A DNA stretch of 64,000 nucleotides from Ashinkailepas kermadecensis (GCA_034440615.1 JAOTOM010004751.1:310001-374000), one strand, 5' to 3'. Counted from the stretch's first letter, positions 23,960-36,625 are shown. Notes: generated from the letters alone by a model not told the origin. Made by a program: numbers and translations.

Positions 23960-24585
23960 GCGGCTGGAGGATGTCTGTCCAGCGGCTGGGGAGTGCCCAT
24001 CCCACAGGTGCGGAGTTCCATCCCGCAGGCGAGGAGTTCCATCCCGCAGGCGAGGAGTGTCTATCCAGCAGGTGAAGAGTGTCCATCCCGCAACTAGGGT
24101 GTTTCCATCCAATAGCTGAGAAGCTTAACCCCGCAGCTGGAAAGAATCCACCTCGTAACTGAGGAAGGTCCATCCGGGAGCTGGGGAGGGTCCATCCCGC
24201 AGCTGGAGACTGTCTATCCAGCAGCTGGGGAGTGCCCGTGACGCAGGTAATGAATATCCTTGTCTCTCTCACAGCTGGAAAGTGTCCCTCCCGCAGCTGG
24301 AGAATGTCTATCCAGCAGCTGGGGAGTGCCCGTGACGCAGGTAATGAATATCCTTGTCTCTCTCACAGCTGGAAAGTGTCCCTCCCGCAGCTGGAGAATG
24401 TCTATCCAGCAGCTGGGGAGTGCCCATCCTTGTCTTTCTCACAGCTGAAAAGTGTCCCTCCCGCAGCTGGAGACTGTCTATCCAGCAGCCGCGGAGTGTC
24501 CATCCAGCAGGTGAGGAGTATCCGTGCCCACCCCACGACTGGAAAGTGTCCCTCCCTCAACTGGAGAGTATCCATCCAGCAGCTG
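23960..24585. repeat. Complex minisatellite of cagctgg / tgtccatcc modules, with a 94-bp duplication
   Basis: Short modules (cagctgggga or cagctggaga, then gtgtccatcc or tgtctatcc, then cagcaggtg) recur at irregular 20-30 bp spacing. A block including cccgtgacgcaggtaatgaa is present twice, 94 bp apart (24213 and 24307). The array grades into the regular 80-bp array that follows and shares the module tatccatccagcagctg with it. Confidence 0.85.
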
Positions 24586-25110
24586 GGCAGGTGATGAGCG
24601 TCCATACGGACAGTCAGATGCCACGGACTCCCTCCCTCAACTGGAGAGTATCCATCCAGCAGCAGGGCAGGTGATGAGCGTCCATACGGGCAGTCAGATG
24701 CCACGGACTCCCTCCCTCAACTGGAGAGTATCCATCCAGCAGCTGAGCAGGTGATGAGCGTCCATACGGGCAGTCAGATGCCACGGACTCCCTCCTCCCT
24801 CAACTGGAGAGTATCCATCCAGCAGCAGGGCAGGTGATGAGCGTCCATACGGACAGTCAGATGCCACGGACTCCCTCCCTCAACTGGAGAGTATCCATCC
24901 AGCAGCTGAGCAGGTGATGAGCGTCCATACGGACAGTCAGATGCCACGGACTCCCTCCCTCAACTGGAGAGTATCCATCCAGCAGCTGAGCAGGTGATGA
25001 GCGTCCATACGGACAGTCAGATGCCACGGACTCCCTCCCTCAACTGGAGAGTATCCATCCAGCAGCTGAGCAGGTGATGAGCGTCCATACGGACAGTCAG
25101 ATGCCACGGA
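24586..25110. repeat. 80-bp minisatellite, about 6.5 copies
   Basis: Unit: agcaggtgatgagcgtccat, acggacagtcagatgccacg, gactccctccctcaactgga, gagtatccatccagcagctg. One unit near 24790 carries a short extra ccctcc segment. Units are over 95% alike by eye, so this part is younger than the array before it. Confidence 0.93.
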
Positions 25111-25550
25111 CGGACGCTGCGACTGACATCAGCACGTGGTGTTGGGCTGACTACCCGCAACACCCGCTGACTACCCGCAACACCCGCGCGCTCGCGCGCA
25201 CTCAGCAGCATTGTACGACGAACGACTCCACAATCGTGAAACAAACTCCTCGAGATGCCGCTTGGCATTGGCGATGTCTCTGAACCACCTGGTTCCACTC
25301 CTTTTGGATAAGCTCCTGCTGGCGGCTCTGAATCAGCACCTCCTTCATCCACTCGAGACAATCATCGTGACGTCACAGAATCGTTATCTCAATCTACGTA
25401 CCGCAAACTCCTGGAAAAGCCTGTGGATCACTGGAGGGGGGGGGGGGCAGAAAAGACCCCTGTTTCGGTGCACACGGTTGGCGCGAGATCGTCACAAGGT
25501 CGCAATCGGCTAGCTACCTCGCTTACACTGCACAAAATTGAGGGGTGATT

Positions 25551-25611
25551 TGAAAACTGGCACACAAAGCCGCTGCAAGAAGCTATGCTATTATGCAGTG
25601 TTAGTGAAGCG
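25551..25611. repeat. Diverged direct repeat, copy 1
   Basis: ttgaaaactggcacacaaag, then gttgcaag- and gtgttagtgaa-like segments. It matches 26493-26560, about 940 bp away, with substitutions and a small insertion. Possibly two pieces of an unrecognised dispersed element. Confidence 0.65.
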
Positions 25612-26492
25612 ACATTCTGACGATTATTCAGCATTGAAACCACATCGGTACGTCCCACACAATGCATACACTGGTGGCTGATGCTTCAAACAGTGCCCTC
25701 GCTATCAGCAAGGCCATGGTCATGATCAAAAGCACCAGAATATTTGTGATGCCGTCTTGCAACCTGGGAAAGGTACTTTGCATTTGGCGAGGAGCTGGGC
25801 TTTGCGAGGAGAGATTTATCGAGTAAGAATCATCTTCTTCGTCATATATTACGCAGAATCCACCTGCAGTTTTGAAATTACCCAGTCTTTTTGCATGCCG
25901 ACTCTGAAAGTGTGAAATTGGTGTTGGCCAACAAAAAAAACATAATAAAAATAAATGATTGTCAAAACAGTGTCATTTACATCAGAACAAATACTGCGGT
26001 CACTTTCGAATACAAATGACGTATGGCCTGTCCAGCTCCGTTAGAATGCATGAGACAGTTATCAGGTTCGTCCATCCCAGATGCACAAACACAACACTAG
26101 GTAAGTCCGATAGCCCAAAGTGCGGCTATATTTTATCGAATTGATTTGGTGGGAAATGCACGAACAATATTTGGCGCTCCTAGCATTGGGAAAGGGTGGT
26201 AGAGAAAGGTTCCAGGGAAATTCGTTACGCAAAAAGAACACGAATTTTCGAATAAAGCATTGACAGAGGCTTTGGCTCTAAATCGTCCTTCGAAACGCCT
26301 CTGCATGTATGTTAAGGTATGGGCATTCCCTTCTCAGGTTAAATAAATGATCGTCAATTGTTTTAGGAATGATCGGCAGGCGGCCGCCTCGTAGAACCCA
26401 GCATCAATAATTTTATATCGTATGTAGGCCACTTCGATATCAAACTATCCCCCTCTCCACGTATATTAACTGGAAATTCAATTGAAAATGAC

Positions 26493-26560
26493 TTGAAAAC
26501 TGGCACACAAAAACGTTGCAAGAGCAATGTGTTAGTATCATACCGTGTTAGTGAAATTGG
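26493..26560. repeat. Diverged direct repeat, copy 2
   Basis: Partner of 25551-25611. It shares ttgaaaactggcacacaaa, the gcaag...atg block and gtgttagtgaa in the same order and strand. Confidence 0.65.
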
Positions 26561-27184
26561 GCAAATGCTGATGATGTTTTTTTCTTCAATATCGACAGTC
26601 CCGTAGTAACATACATTGCTTCATTTTACAATCTCGTAATTCGTCCTAGCACCACAAGTATGCACTTATCATGTGTGTTCGTTTGCATGACATTCGAACC
26701 CACTCTAAACACTTACACGTGAAAATTAAAGTATAACGCGATGGGAATCCGAAGTGGAAATTGGGCATCCTAAATACCTCTTAGTTGGGCTTCTGGGTAC
26801 ACTACAACCACTTTCCTTATTATAATACATAGTCGATAGCTACACGTAAGCACGTTATTCGCTCGCGCTAGCATCCCGATGTATTCACGCCACACTCTTT
26901 ATATACATAAGGGGTGTACGAAGGAATTACTGTAAAATAACCACAGACAGGCATGGCTATCTCGGTGCAATATTAATGATGGAATAAGTAGCTCGGTCCA
27001 TAAACAGCCGACAGTGTTGCCAGATTAGACATGCTAAAGACCAAAGCATAACTAACATAAATAGCGAAACCAAAGCATGAGGGGGCATAGCCAACTAGAC
27101 ATGTGGTTAAGAAGCGATGAGAAGCTGTTTTAAAATATATATGCATCAGATATATCTTTATAATTTCACTCCGTACCTTTCCAT

Positions 27185-27186
<2 letters not shown>

Positions 27187-27251
<65 letters not shown>
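27187..27251. repeat. (TA)n microsatellite
   Basis: About 65 bp of pure alternating TA. Confidence 0.97.
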
Positions 27252-27252
<1 letters not shown>

Positions 27253-27425
27253 GATAATCCCAAAAATTAACTACATGTATAGATAACTCCCATTTCTGGA
27301 TGGTCGGTGCTGGCGGGAAGCAGCAGGAGCAGAGCAGGAGCTGTCACTCCAGCCATATTCGGCGGGTGGGGCACGTCCGCCACGTCTATCTGACTCTGCG
27401 AGAGATCTCAGAAGACCCCAGCTTG

Positions 27426-27616
27426 CGTCCTGCTCACGTCCTGCTCACGTCCTGCTCACGTCCTGCTCACGTCCAGCTCACGTCCTGCTCACGTCCAGCT
27501 CACGTCCTGCTCACGTCCTGCTCACGTCCTGCTCACGTCCTGCTCACGTCCTGCTCACGTCCTGCTCACGTCCAGCTCACGTCCTGCTCACGTCCTGCTC
27601 ACGTCCTGCTCACGTA
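27426..27616. repeat. 11-bp minisatellite, about 17 copies
   Basis: Tandem copies of ctgctcacgtc with scattered ccagctcacgtc variants. Confidence 0.95.
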
Positions 27617-27734
27617 CCGCAGCGCGCTTAGACGCCATCCAATATTGAGCAGCGGAACAGCCGTGCCCCTCAGTCTGTCCCCGAGTCTGCAGGGCTGGCT
27701 CGGGAACGGACCGAGGGGCTCCACAGGCGGCTGG

Positions 27735-28205
27735 CAGAGCTCGGGAGGTGACAGGCAGAGGTTGGGAGGTGACCGGCAGAGTTTGGGAGGTGGCCGGCAG
27801 AGTTTTGGAGGTGACCGGCAGAGTTCGGGAGGTGACCAGCAGAGTTTTGGAGGTAACATGTAGATGTCAGGTGACCGGTAGAGTTTTGGAGGTGACCGTT
27901 ATATTTCAGGAGGTGACCGACAGAGTTTGGGAGGCGGCTGGCAGAGCTTGGGAGGTGACCGACAGAGGTTGGGAGGTTACCGGCAGAGTTCGGGAGGTGG
28001 CTAGCAGAGTTCGGAAGGTGGCAGACAGAGTTTGGGAGGTGGCCGGCAGAGTTTGGGAGGTGGCTGGCGGAGTTCAGGAGGTTACCGGCAGAGTTTGGAA
28101 GGTGGCCGGCAGAGTTTGGGAGGTGGCTGGCAGAGTTCGGGAGGTTACCGGCAGAGTTTGGGAGGTGGCCGGCAGAGTTCGGGAGGTGGCCGGCAGAGCT
28201 CAGAA
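27735..28205. repeat. 21-bp minisatellite, about 22 copies
   Basis: Unit ggtggccggcagagtttggga with many variants (tgacc, tggct, gttac). Units are more diverged than in most arrays of this window, and one unit near 27858 is disrupted. Confidence 0.93.
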
Positions 28206-28332
28206 GGCGCCGCCCGTACGAAGGGATGAGAACGATCAATGACGTGGCTAACTCAGGTGTCGATAGCCCGTCCGGGGAACTCGCCGGTGCCAGTCCTGGG
28301 CGTCACGGCCGTCATGGTCCAGCGGCAGCGTC

Positions 28333-28548
28333 CCGCCCGGTCGGGCTGAGCCGGGGCGCAGTTCCACCCACCGCTGAGACCGACCAGCGATGGCAGATCA
28401 GGCCTACCGCCCGGTCGGGCTGAGTCGGGGCGCAGTTCCACCCGCCGCTGAGACCGACCAGCGATGGCAGATCAGGCCTACCGCCCGGTCGGGCCGAGCC
28501 GGGGCGCAGTTCCACCCACCGCTGAGACCGACCAGCGATGGCAGATCA
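28333..28548. repeat. 74-bp tandem repeat, about 3 copies
   Basis: ccgcccggtcgggctgagcc is found at about 28333, 28407 and 28481, a 74-bp spacing. Each copy continues with gttccacccaccgctgagac and gaccagcgatggcagatca. Confidence 0.93.
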
Positions 28549-28559
28549 TGCACGGGGGC

Positions 28560-29524
28560 AGTTGAGAGACGAGAGGGCAGGTACATATTGTGAGGTAGAT
28601 GCACAGGTGTTGATTTGTGAAAATTATTGCGTGGAGAATACATGAAGGCAATGTGCAGACCCAAATGGATTGGGAGCACACTCAATAGGGTACCATGCTG
28701 AAAGTTGAAATTATTGAGGGTGGGGCAAAGCCAACATTGAGGGGCACTTTCCGCCTAAAAAATATATCAAAGAACACCCCTGGATAGATGCATATCATTT
28801 ATGTTACAGAAAGCATGACGAAGGAAGTAAGGACAAGCATTGAATGCATGAAAGCATGGAAGAGTAAATTAGACACTGCGAAATAAATAAGCATGGAGAA
28901 GAAATGATGACAAAAACCTATGAATAGATAGCAGACTCACGGGCAAACAACTATTCATGCCTACAGAGGCTTTTATTGATTATTTGGGCTTAAGGCCGTG
29001 CCGACTACGAGGTCATTTAGCGTCCATTCTCTCAGAGATTGAAAACATACTACTTGCTTGCGGACGTTGGTGACAAATATCGGATTATTATCCACAGCTA
29101 TGGTGACAGCTTGCATGCGTTATTGTATTAGTGCTGAATGCAATAGCGCCAGCTGTCGCCACAGCTGTGCATAATTTCCCAGATCCGTCACCGACGCCCG
29201 TGTGCAAGTAGTAAACTTGTCACAGTGCACACTGGATATGAATTAGTGGAAGGCCACTTTCCTTGATAAGATACCGAATCAGTTTGTTTTTCATAGCTAT
29301 CCATATATTATACGTACTCCACATCGTATTTCAGAACAACATGCATATGGGAGCGTGCCCTCGCCATTTGGTCGTGGTGATCTAAAGGTGCCAGGGGAGG
29401 GGACTGAATGAAATACGCTTCTCGCAGCAACTCCCATGGGCTTTAGCATGGTCGTGGCAAGTCTGTCACATACAAACTGGCATCCGGCATAACTCGGACA
29501 CTGAACGACACGCATCCATTTCGT
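28560..29524. other. No feature recognised
   Basis: About 960 bp, AT-rich, no motif recognised. Confidence 0.5.
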
Positions 29525-29872
29525 TCTGCGGCGCAGTTAAAAAAAATGATCCGAGTTCTTGCTGGGGTGGCTTTATGGACCAGCCTCCCATTGCTAAGCA
29601 GAGCTTGTTGCGTGAACCCTGACCCCACCACCCGATCCATGAATTCCAGTTCAACGGCAGAATTTTGACCGAAAGTCTAACGTGCCGTCAATGCACCGAC
29701 ACCGCCGCCCGATAGCTCGTCCCCGGCCTTATCGGGCCAGCTGCCAACTGACCCTCCCAGCCGGGGGATAAATGCGAGCGCGCGAAGCGACTGGAACCCT
29801 GTGTTGCCAGGACAGTGGATACCGGTGCAGGCCAGCGCTCTAACCAACTGAGCTACCGTGACGGCTTTCGAG
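29525..29872 (-). mobile_element. SINE family A, near full-length copy with tRNA-like head
   Basis: Read on the minus strand from 29872: a tRNA-like head with a good Pol III A box (TAGCTCAGTTGG) and a B-box-like GGTTCCAGTC; a body with GCGCGCTCGC, CCCGGCTGG, GTTGGCAGCTGGCCCGATAA and GCCGGGGAC; then GGTGTCGGTGCATTGACG, GTTGAACTGGAATTC and GGTGGTGGGGTCAGGGTTCA; and a 3' end near CGGATCATTTTTTTTAAC. The body matches copies at 50850-52262 and 57052-57215 and a relic at 30175-30262. Non-coding; depends on LINE machinery. Confidence 0.8.
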
Positions 29873-30174
29873 TTTGCTTTCACATGCTGGTTAATATTGA
29901 AGGCGTTGGTTATAGTGTGTAGGCACAGAAGCTGGATAGTGTGGAAGTCTTGTTTTCCATCTTTGAGCATCAGAACTGTGAGGTGCAGTTCGCAGGCGAC
30001 CCTGATGAAGTGCGTGCCCAAGGGGTGGGTTTTGCTGACTTCCAGGATCCTTGTTGCCATCGGGGAATTTGAAATGATACAGTTACTCCAATGTGAAGTG
30101 TTTTTTTCACCATGAAACTTGATAGAATTGATGCCCGAATCAAGGCCTTTGCTATAAGCAGAGGTAGTGGCATA

Positions 30175-30262
30175 GACCATAACCCCACCACCTGACAGCA
30201 TCGTTCCATTTCAACGACATAGTTTTAAATCCAGAGTGATGTGCCATTAATGCCCTGATGCC
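30175..30262 (-). mobile_element. SINE family A, diverged 3' fragment
   Basis: On the minus strand it shares, in order, ATTGGCATCAGGGCATTAATG, GGCACAT, GTCGTTGAAATGGAACG and GGTGGTGGGGTTATGGT with the 3' half of family A copies. Many substitutions; an old copy. Confidence 0.6.
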
Positions 30263-31753
30263 AATACAACACATGACGCACCATATGGCACATTGCTATT
30301 TATGGTGGTTCTCTGGTCTAAAAGAAACCAAGTCAACAAAAAACACACGGCGTAAGAAAACCATCAAGCACAAAATGCAACCAGCCGGCAACACTGATGC
30401 CACTGATTAGCCCCACCCAGAAATAAAAGCAGCCCAAAGCAGGCAATTGCTTAATCATGCATCAATAGGATGTCGCCAAGGTTGGCATATTTTGCGCGCA
30501 AATGTTCTGTCGGCTGGCCCACCATGTTAGGGAAGCCTACCATGGGGTAATGTTTTGTTTCATGGTCACACCCATAGTGTCAGTAAAAGTTTGCTCACCA
30601 CATATACTGCTGATGTGTACCTTATCAAACGCCAAAGCAATTAAGTTTTGGCAGCAGAAGACTATTTGTACTGACATACTATAATGCACCATCAGCAGAT
30701 GCTGATAGTGTGATGTATGTGATAATGTTATCACATACCTTGCCCTGTAATTAGATCAATGAATTAATCATGATACTTTCTTTGCTATCTATTCTCCAGC
30801 TCACAACATACTGCAAAATTAGGTTACACAATACTGATCATTTCATTCTCTAGTGCAATGTGACCAAGTTATGGCTCTGCTGTGCTCTCACAATCACATT
30901 TTGTCGTAAACAAGTGGACTTTTTGTGTAGTGAATACGAAAGTTTCTTTGCTGTTGCTCCATATGTGGCAGGATTGGGACTTCTCCAAGTATCTGCTTCT
31001 TGTAATTGTTACCGTATGCGGTCCAGGGTTGTTCATGGCAAGGGAAGAGCACAGGGTTGTGAGCATATACAACTGGAAAGCTGGAAGGAAAAGCCTGCTC
31101 ACTGCTCAACCTCTCCACATTGCCTACTATAACCAGTAATCATGAAGAAACCATCCATGAACTGGAGTAATTGGCAAAATCATTCCTAAGTTTATCATTT
31201 CCACACAGCATGGTAGCTAATGCTTAATATAAAAAGGTGGAGTCATGAACAGTGGTGAGGGCTCTTGAGAAATTGGAGAGGTAAAGCAACTTCCATCTAC
31301 CTTCATGCCACACAGTGCTCCATGGTTAGATATACTGCATGGGGCACAAGTGAACCTCCCTCCTCCGTCAGTAGCCATGGCTTGGACCAACATTGAATCA
31401 TTGTTATTACGGTATTGCATGAGAAGAAGTTGCATGAAGTATGCTTCCCTCAACTTTTACACGTGATTATAAGTATTGCATTACCCGACTGGTCTGATGG
31501 TTCCGTGCACCAGAAATGTTTGGTGTAATCATGACTTAGCAATGTTGTTCACTGTGTCGATTTATTGTACTTACATGGCTTATCGTTGGGAAATAAAATA
31601 ATTTGAACAGTAATCTGAGTTTGACCTTGCTAAAATCAATAGCCTGCTTTGGCTGCCATGCCAATGACTGACACTGCTCATCACCAAATCAGTGCCGTGT
31701 TCGACCTGTATGGATACAGTGAGCAGTGAGCACAGCACGTCGTTATGCAGCTA
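30263..31753. other. No feature recognised
   Basis: About 1.5 kb of AT-rich sequence with short random frames only. Confidence 0.5.
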
Positions 31754-32039
31754 CACTGAAAAAAACGGTTTGAGAACATGTTCGTTAGGTTGTTCACGAA
31801 AGGACAGATATCGGACTCAATGTTTTGAATGAGTGCAGTTTTTGGGCATTGAGAACCTATATTTTTGCGGATTTATGTCATGGACCAAGTAAGTTTCTCA
31901 ATATTCATGCGTAATTATATCGAGGCATCGTGAGAAATAATGCAGGTCTCAAGTTGTATCAAATTGCGGCTACCATGAGAATAAATGCTGGACTCATCGT
32001 CCATTTTTTTCCAACGGCGTCCGGCCGCCATTGCTATGC

Positions 32040-32435
32040 AATCTGTCTGGAGTTACCCAGCTATAGCTTCACAGTGACTGCAGTCCGAAGTGTGCAGATA
32101 ATTATGGAGAACAAAGGCATGTCGAATTGCATGACATGATATTCCTTTAAAAATTGTCTACAGCTGCTTCCTATGTTTCCTTGTATCGTAGATCTGGTCA
32201 ACTGCAGGGCGGCAATTTCGAAAGCTCAAAATGTCACGCCTTTAGCGGCTACTAATGACGTGTGCAACGACAGCTACAGTGAAGCCTTGTAATTCCGTGC
32301 AATCATGTTTTATTGGGCTCAGATGTATTAAACACCGTCTTCATTGGGCATGGACATGTTCGGCAAACAACACAGGCGATTTTCCGTTTGTTCCCCGAAC
32401 CGAACAGCGGTGTTCGGAATACGGCACGTTCACCT
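32040..32435. repeat. Left arm of a long imperfect inverted repeat
   Basis: Contains agcttcacagtgactgcagt, tggtcaactgcagggc, gtgcaacgacagctacagtg and aacagcggtgttcggaatac. Each appears reverse-complemented, and in reverse order, in the right arm at 33668-34035. The arms are roughly 370-400 bp with perhaps 80-85% identity by eye, separated by about 1.2 kb. Inside, 32450-32550 also pairs in inverted orientation with 32740-32860. Confidence 0.8.
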
Positions 32436-33667
32436 GCGCCTGCTAAAGCTAGCGAAGTGTGTGTTGAATTCCGAACACGGGATTAATATGCATTTTAATC
32501 CAGTAGGGTTGAACTTGGGAAGGGCGGATAGTATAATTGGGGAATAATATATTATCTAATATAATAATACAATAATGTAATATATTTGGGAAATAAATAA
32601 TATAATTATCATTGGGGAAGGGACGCATTTCCTCGGAGAATGGAATTTCAGCCTTCGGCGTAAAAATTCGCTAAGCGGGGGAGGGGTGCACTGAAGTTTA
32701 TTGAAGGGTCACCTTTCCAACACAAAGGGGTGCATTTTTCTCCTGCGCCTCTTCCCCAATGATAATTACTGGATCCACCCTTGCCAAGTGTAACCTTGTG
32801 GGCTTAAGTCCCTGTTCGAAATTCAGCACACACTTCATTTGTTTCAGCCCGCTAAGTCTCGGAGGGTTGATATGCGCCCCACTAAAATTTTCCGCGGATA
32901 CCGAAACAACGTCGCACGGCAGCACGCCGAAATTTAGCATACCTTTTCCCACACCAATTTAACATGTTGTATGAACATTTTGAGGTCAGGTCATTTTGGG
33001 TCAACGGGTTAGTCAAGGTCAAGTGAGGTCACCTCCAGAAGAGTTCAGCCATTCGTCACGCTTTAACAGATGAAGACAATTTTGACGATTTTTTTTTTAA
33101 CGAAACGCACCATAGGATTTTTGTTTCGTTTTTGATGGCTAATTAGTTTTGCATATCTGCCCATTAGTGCTAAAATGAAAGATTCTGGCTTAAGTAAGCA
33201 TTTTGTGTGAGTGCAAGTTGACTTCAAGCAACGTTTTTCTGTCCGTTCTATCCACTAGAAAAATAAAAATGAAAGATAATTGAAAACTCTTTTTTCAATT
33301 TAAAAACAAATTGATTGTTTGGTGGGCAAACATTTAATGGCCATGATGGATTTCGCCATCCATTTCTGATTCCAAATAATTTTTCTTCTTCAAATCTCCT
33401 CCTAAATGAACTCTCCAGAGCCAAAAATATGATGGTAGTCGTAAATACATAGACCCCCTAGTGACGTCTCTTTTCGGGCTATGCAATTTTGGGGGTGGTT
33501 TCTGGCCCTACTCGTCGAGCGCTTTCCGATGCCACCTCTTTCCCTTACGCACGAGGCTTAGTTTGGAGATTAGAGGGGGTTGTATCACCCCCCCCCATTC
33601 CCCCGATACAGGGTGTGAGGATCCGACCAGAAAGACGTTAAGAAACATGAAAGAGTTAACAGGTGCA

Positions 33668-34035
33668 GATACACGTGCTGTATTCCGAACACCGCTGTTC
33701 GGTTCGGGGAACGCACGGAAAATTTCCTGTGCTATTTGTCGAACGCTTTTATACCCCAATGAAGACGGTGTTTAATACATTTGAGCGCAATAGAACATGT
33801 TTGCACAAAAAGCAAGGCTTCACTGTAGCTGTCGTTGCACAAATTATTAGTACCCGCTAAAGGCGTGACATCTTAAGCTTTCGAACTTGCGGCCCTGCAG
33901 TTGACCGGATCTGTAATTAAAGGAAGCATACTAATCAGCTGTAGACAATTTCTGAAAGTGCTATAATGTCATGCGATTCAACTTACCATTGTTCTCCATA
34001 ATAATCTTCGGACTGCAATCACTGTGAAGCTACGT
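33668..34035. repeat. Right arm of a long imperfect inverted repeat
   Basis: Partner of 32040-32435: gtattccgaacaccgctgtt, cactgtagctgtcgttgcac, gccctgcagttgacc and gactgcaatcactgtgaagc are the reverse complements of left-arm segments. Such long arms can form a hairpin and are typical of foldback-type DNA elements. Confidence 0.8.
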
Positions 34036-35591
34036 CCCATCGTTAAAGCGTTAGGTGTCCTCCTCGACCAGCACCTTAGCTGGGATTTCCACTGTCTCAG
34101 ATTTCTCTCACGTTCTCACTGAACTGTCTCCAGCTGCCGATTGACACTCTCCGACAGTCCCGTCACGGTTGAAGACGGTTGGGCGGTGGCAGAGACCATA
34201 CCTGTGGCGGGTTTCTCCTCTGTATCCCATGGGCTGTTCCAACATATCTGTTTGGGGACAAAGGAGGCCAAGAGCGCGGCGTGGAAAACAACGGGCAAAG
34301 AAGTTGCGTTCTACCTGAATGAACTTGCTTTCAGCGTAAGTCCTTGGAGCTCCCGGTGTCTCCTTTATGCCTGGGCAGGTGAACATTATGCCCAGGCATA
34401 TGTCCAAGTCTAGGATTGTTGTCTGCGAGTGACGTAGCGAATATGCAAACGGCGATGATATTTGATGTAAAGGCGTGCTAGTTTCTATGGTACATATTTG
34501 GAATACATTTGGGAAATCAACAGAATGTTGTGGTGCTCACGACTCCTCTTCAATGACTGCGCTGGCCATCGCCAGGACATCATCCACTGAGGCAGCGATG
34601 AGCGGCATGTGTGGCAGATGACACTTCATGCCGGCGATAAGTGTGCGGCACTTTATAACTTTACATTAAAAGTATGTCATGTGACACTGGGACACTGTTC
34701 ATCTTCCCTGTTTTAGCTGCGATACCAAAATAAACACATATTTAAGCCTGCAAGAAGTTTCATATGAGAACAGCGAGGGACATTTATGCAAATCACCACC
34801 CTCATTTGAGGATCAAATGAAACCTGAAACTAGTCATATTTTAATAATAGCTTCGAATGCTGAAACCAATAGCTATTCCCAAGTGAACTGGCTTCAGCGA
34901 GATTAAAAAAAAATGTTTGTTGAGACTTTGAAGTGGTTTTACACAAGCACATTTGCGACCAACGAAGGGTCAGAGTGACACTTAGGACTGGTCTCAATTG
35001 AGCATAGCTGTTTAAATTGAGAACAATTGCTATTCTCAGTCTGACTGGTTTCACTTGAGACCAAAAGATATTCTCCTTCCTGAGTCTTGAAAGTGGTTTC
35101 ACGTGAGTACATTTATAAGTCTCAATACACTGGCATTCTCGTCTGAGAATGGTGTTCTCAGCATATCGCGAACAGAGTGCTCGTTTTGTGTGGTCTGATT
35201 TCGATAGGGAAAATGAGAACGTCTGCTATTCTCAGAGAATATATGCGCTTCTCACATTTTTATCAGTGTACTCATATTTGCGAATGGTGAGAGATGAATG
35301 ACTGGATGCGAAATTGGATATTATATCAAGAGGAGAATATTCTTCTTGGGGTAATGTATGCATCTACTGTGGTGCCAATACACGCTTATACCTTGGCTCA
35401 AGGGTCTTAATGTCAGCCATGAACATGTGATAGTCTGATTGTGTTTGATAGTCTGTAAGTGTTGGACTGGACACTTTTCCACCTCTGCGTACAGACTTAT
35501 ATGCACGCACATTAGCAAACGGTCAGACAGTTGCTGTTGGATTGCTAGGGGTAGTAAGTACTCTGCATCTGTCGGCAGCAGACCGCAGTCG
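34036..35591. other. No gene recognised; palindromic gagaac/ctcaga motifs near 35.0-35.25 kb
   Basis: No coding motif. Between 34960 and 35260 short inverted motifs recur, such as tgagaacaattgctattctca (one base over a simple 20-mer) and tattctcagagaata. They may be subterminal repeats of the candidate element ending at 35268. Confidence 0.45.
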
Positions 35592-36165
35592 GCCAGAGGC
35601 CAGGCCACGGCCAGAGGCCAGGCCACGGCCAGAGGCCAGGCCACGGCCAGAGGCCAGGCCACGGCCAGAGGCCAGGCCACGGCCAGAGGCCAGGTCACGG
35701 CCAGAGGCCAGGCCACGGCCAGAGGCCAGGTCACGGCCAGAGGCCAGGCCACGGTCAGAGGTCAGGCCACGGCCAGAGGCCAGGCCACGACCAGAGGCCA
35801 GGCCACGGCCAGAGGCCAGGTCACGGCCAGAGGCCAGGTCACGGTCAGAGGCCAGGTCACGGCCAGAGGCCAGGCCACGGCCAGAGGCCAGGCCACGGCC
35901 AGAGGCCAGGCCACGACCAGAGGCCAGGCCACGACCAGAGGCCAGGTCACGGCCAGAGGCCAGGCCACGGTCAGAGGTCAGGCCACGGCCAGATGCCAGG
36001 CCACGACCAGAGGCCAGGCCACGGCCAGAGGCCAGGCCACGGCCAGAGGCCAGGCCACGGTCAGAGGTCAGGCCACGGCCAGAGGCCAGGCCACGACCAG
36101 AGGCCAGGCCAAAGGCCAAAGGCCAGGCCACGACCAAAAGCCCGGCCAGAGGCCAGAGGCCAGGC
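35592..36165. repeat. 18-bp minisatellite, about 31 copies
   Basis: Unit ccagaggccaggccacgg with ggtcacgg, ccacgacc and ggtcagaggtca variants. 18 is a multiple of 3, so two long frames remain open (arginine/proline/glutamine-rich) without coding meaning. Confidence 0.96.
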
Positions 36166-36625
36166 CCACTCCGGACACACCAGTTGTCACCAGTTGTCCT
36201 CCTCTACAGGGCCACGAGCGTGCACGATGGTCAGGCCCACTCCGCACACACCAGCTGTCCTCCTCTACAGGGCCACGGGCGTGCACCATGGTCAGGCCCA
36301 CTCTGGACACACAAGTTTTCACCAGTTGTCCTCCTCTACAGGGCCACGAGCGTGCACGATGGTCAGACCCACTCCGGACACACCAGTTGTCCTCCTCTAC
36401 AGGGTCACGGCCGTGCACCATGGTCAGGCCCACTCCGGACACACCAGTTGTCACCAGTTGTCCTCCTATAGAGAGCCACGAGCGTGCACCATGGTCAGGC
36501 CCACTCTGGACACACCAGTTGTCGCCAGTTGTCCTCTACAGGGCCACGAGCGTGCACGATGGTCAGGCCCACTCCGGACACACCAGTTGTCCTCCTCTAC
36601 AGGGCCACGGGCGTGCACGATGTCG
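36166..36625. repeat. 64-77-bp minisatellite, about 7 copies
   Basis: Unit made of ggtcaggcccactccggaca, caccagttgtc (single, or doubled as caccagttgtcaccagttgt), cctcctctacagggccac and gagcgtgcacgat or gggcgtgcaccat. The single or doubled caccagttgtc explains the two unit lengths. Confidence 0.93.

Larger units (their letters stand above)
25111..27186. other. No gene recognised; contains one diverged direct repeat
   Basis: About 2 kb of mostly AT-rich sequence. A diverged direct repeat is noted separately. No coding motif or transposon end was recognised. Confidence 0.5.
31754..35268. mobile_element. Candidate non-autonomous DNA transposon with TA target duplication
   Basis: The left end reads cactgaaaaaaacggtttga and is preceded by TA. 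The right end, reverse-complemented, reads cactgataaaaatgtgagaa and is preceded by TA. The first 10-12 bases agree with one mismatch, and a second TGAGAA block follows in both. A TA duplication with a CACTG/CAGTG end fits Tc1/mariner-type elements. No transposase was recognised inside. The inverted terminal match is short, so this may be coincidental. It encloses the 32-34 kb inverted repeat. Confidence 0.3.

Noticed and set aside
34141..34413. Possible host exon (90-codon frame, plus strand)
   Set aside because: No recognisable domain, splice context or codon evidence, and both strands are open.
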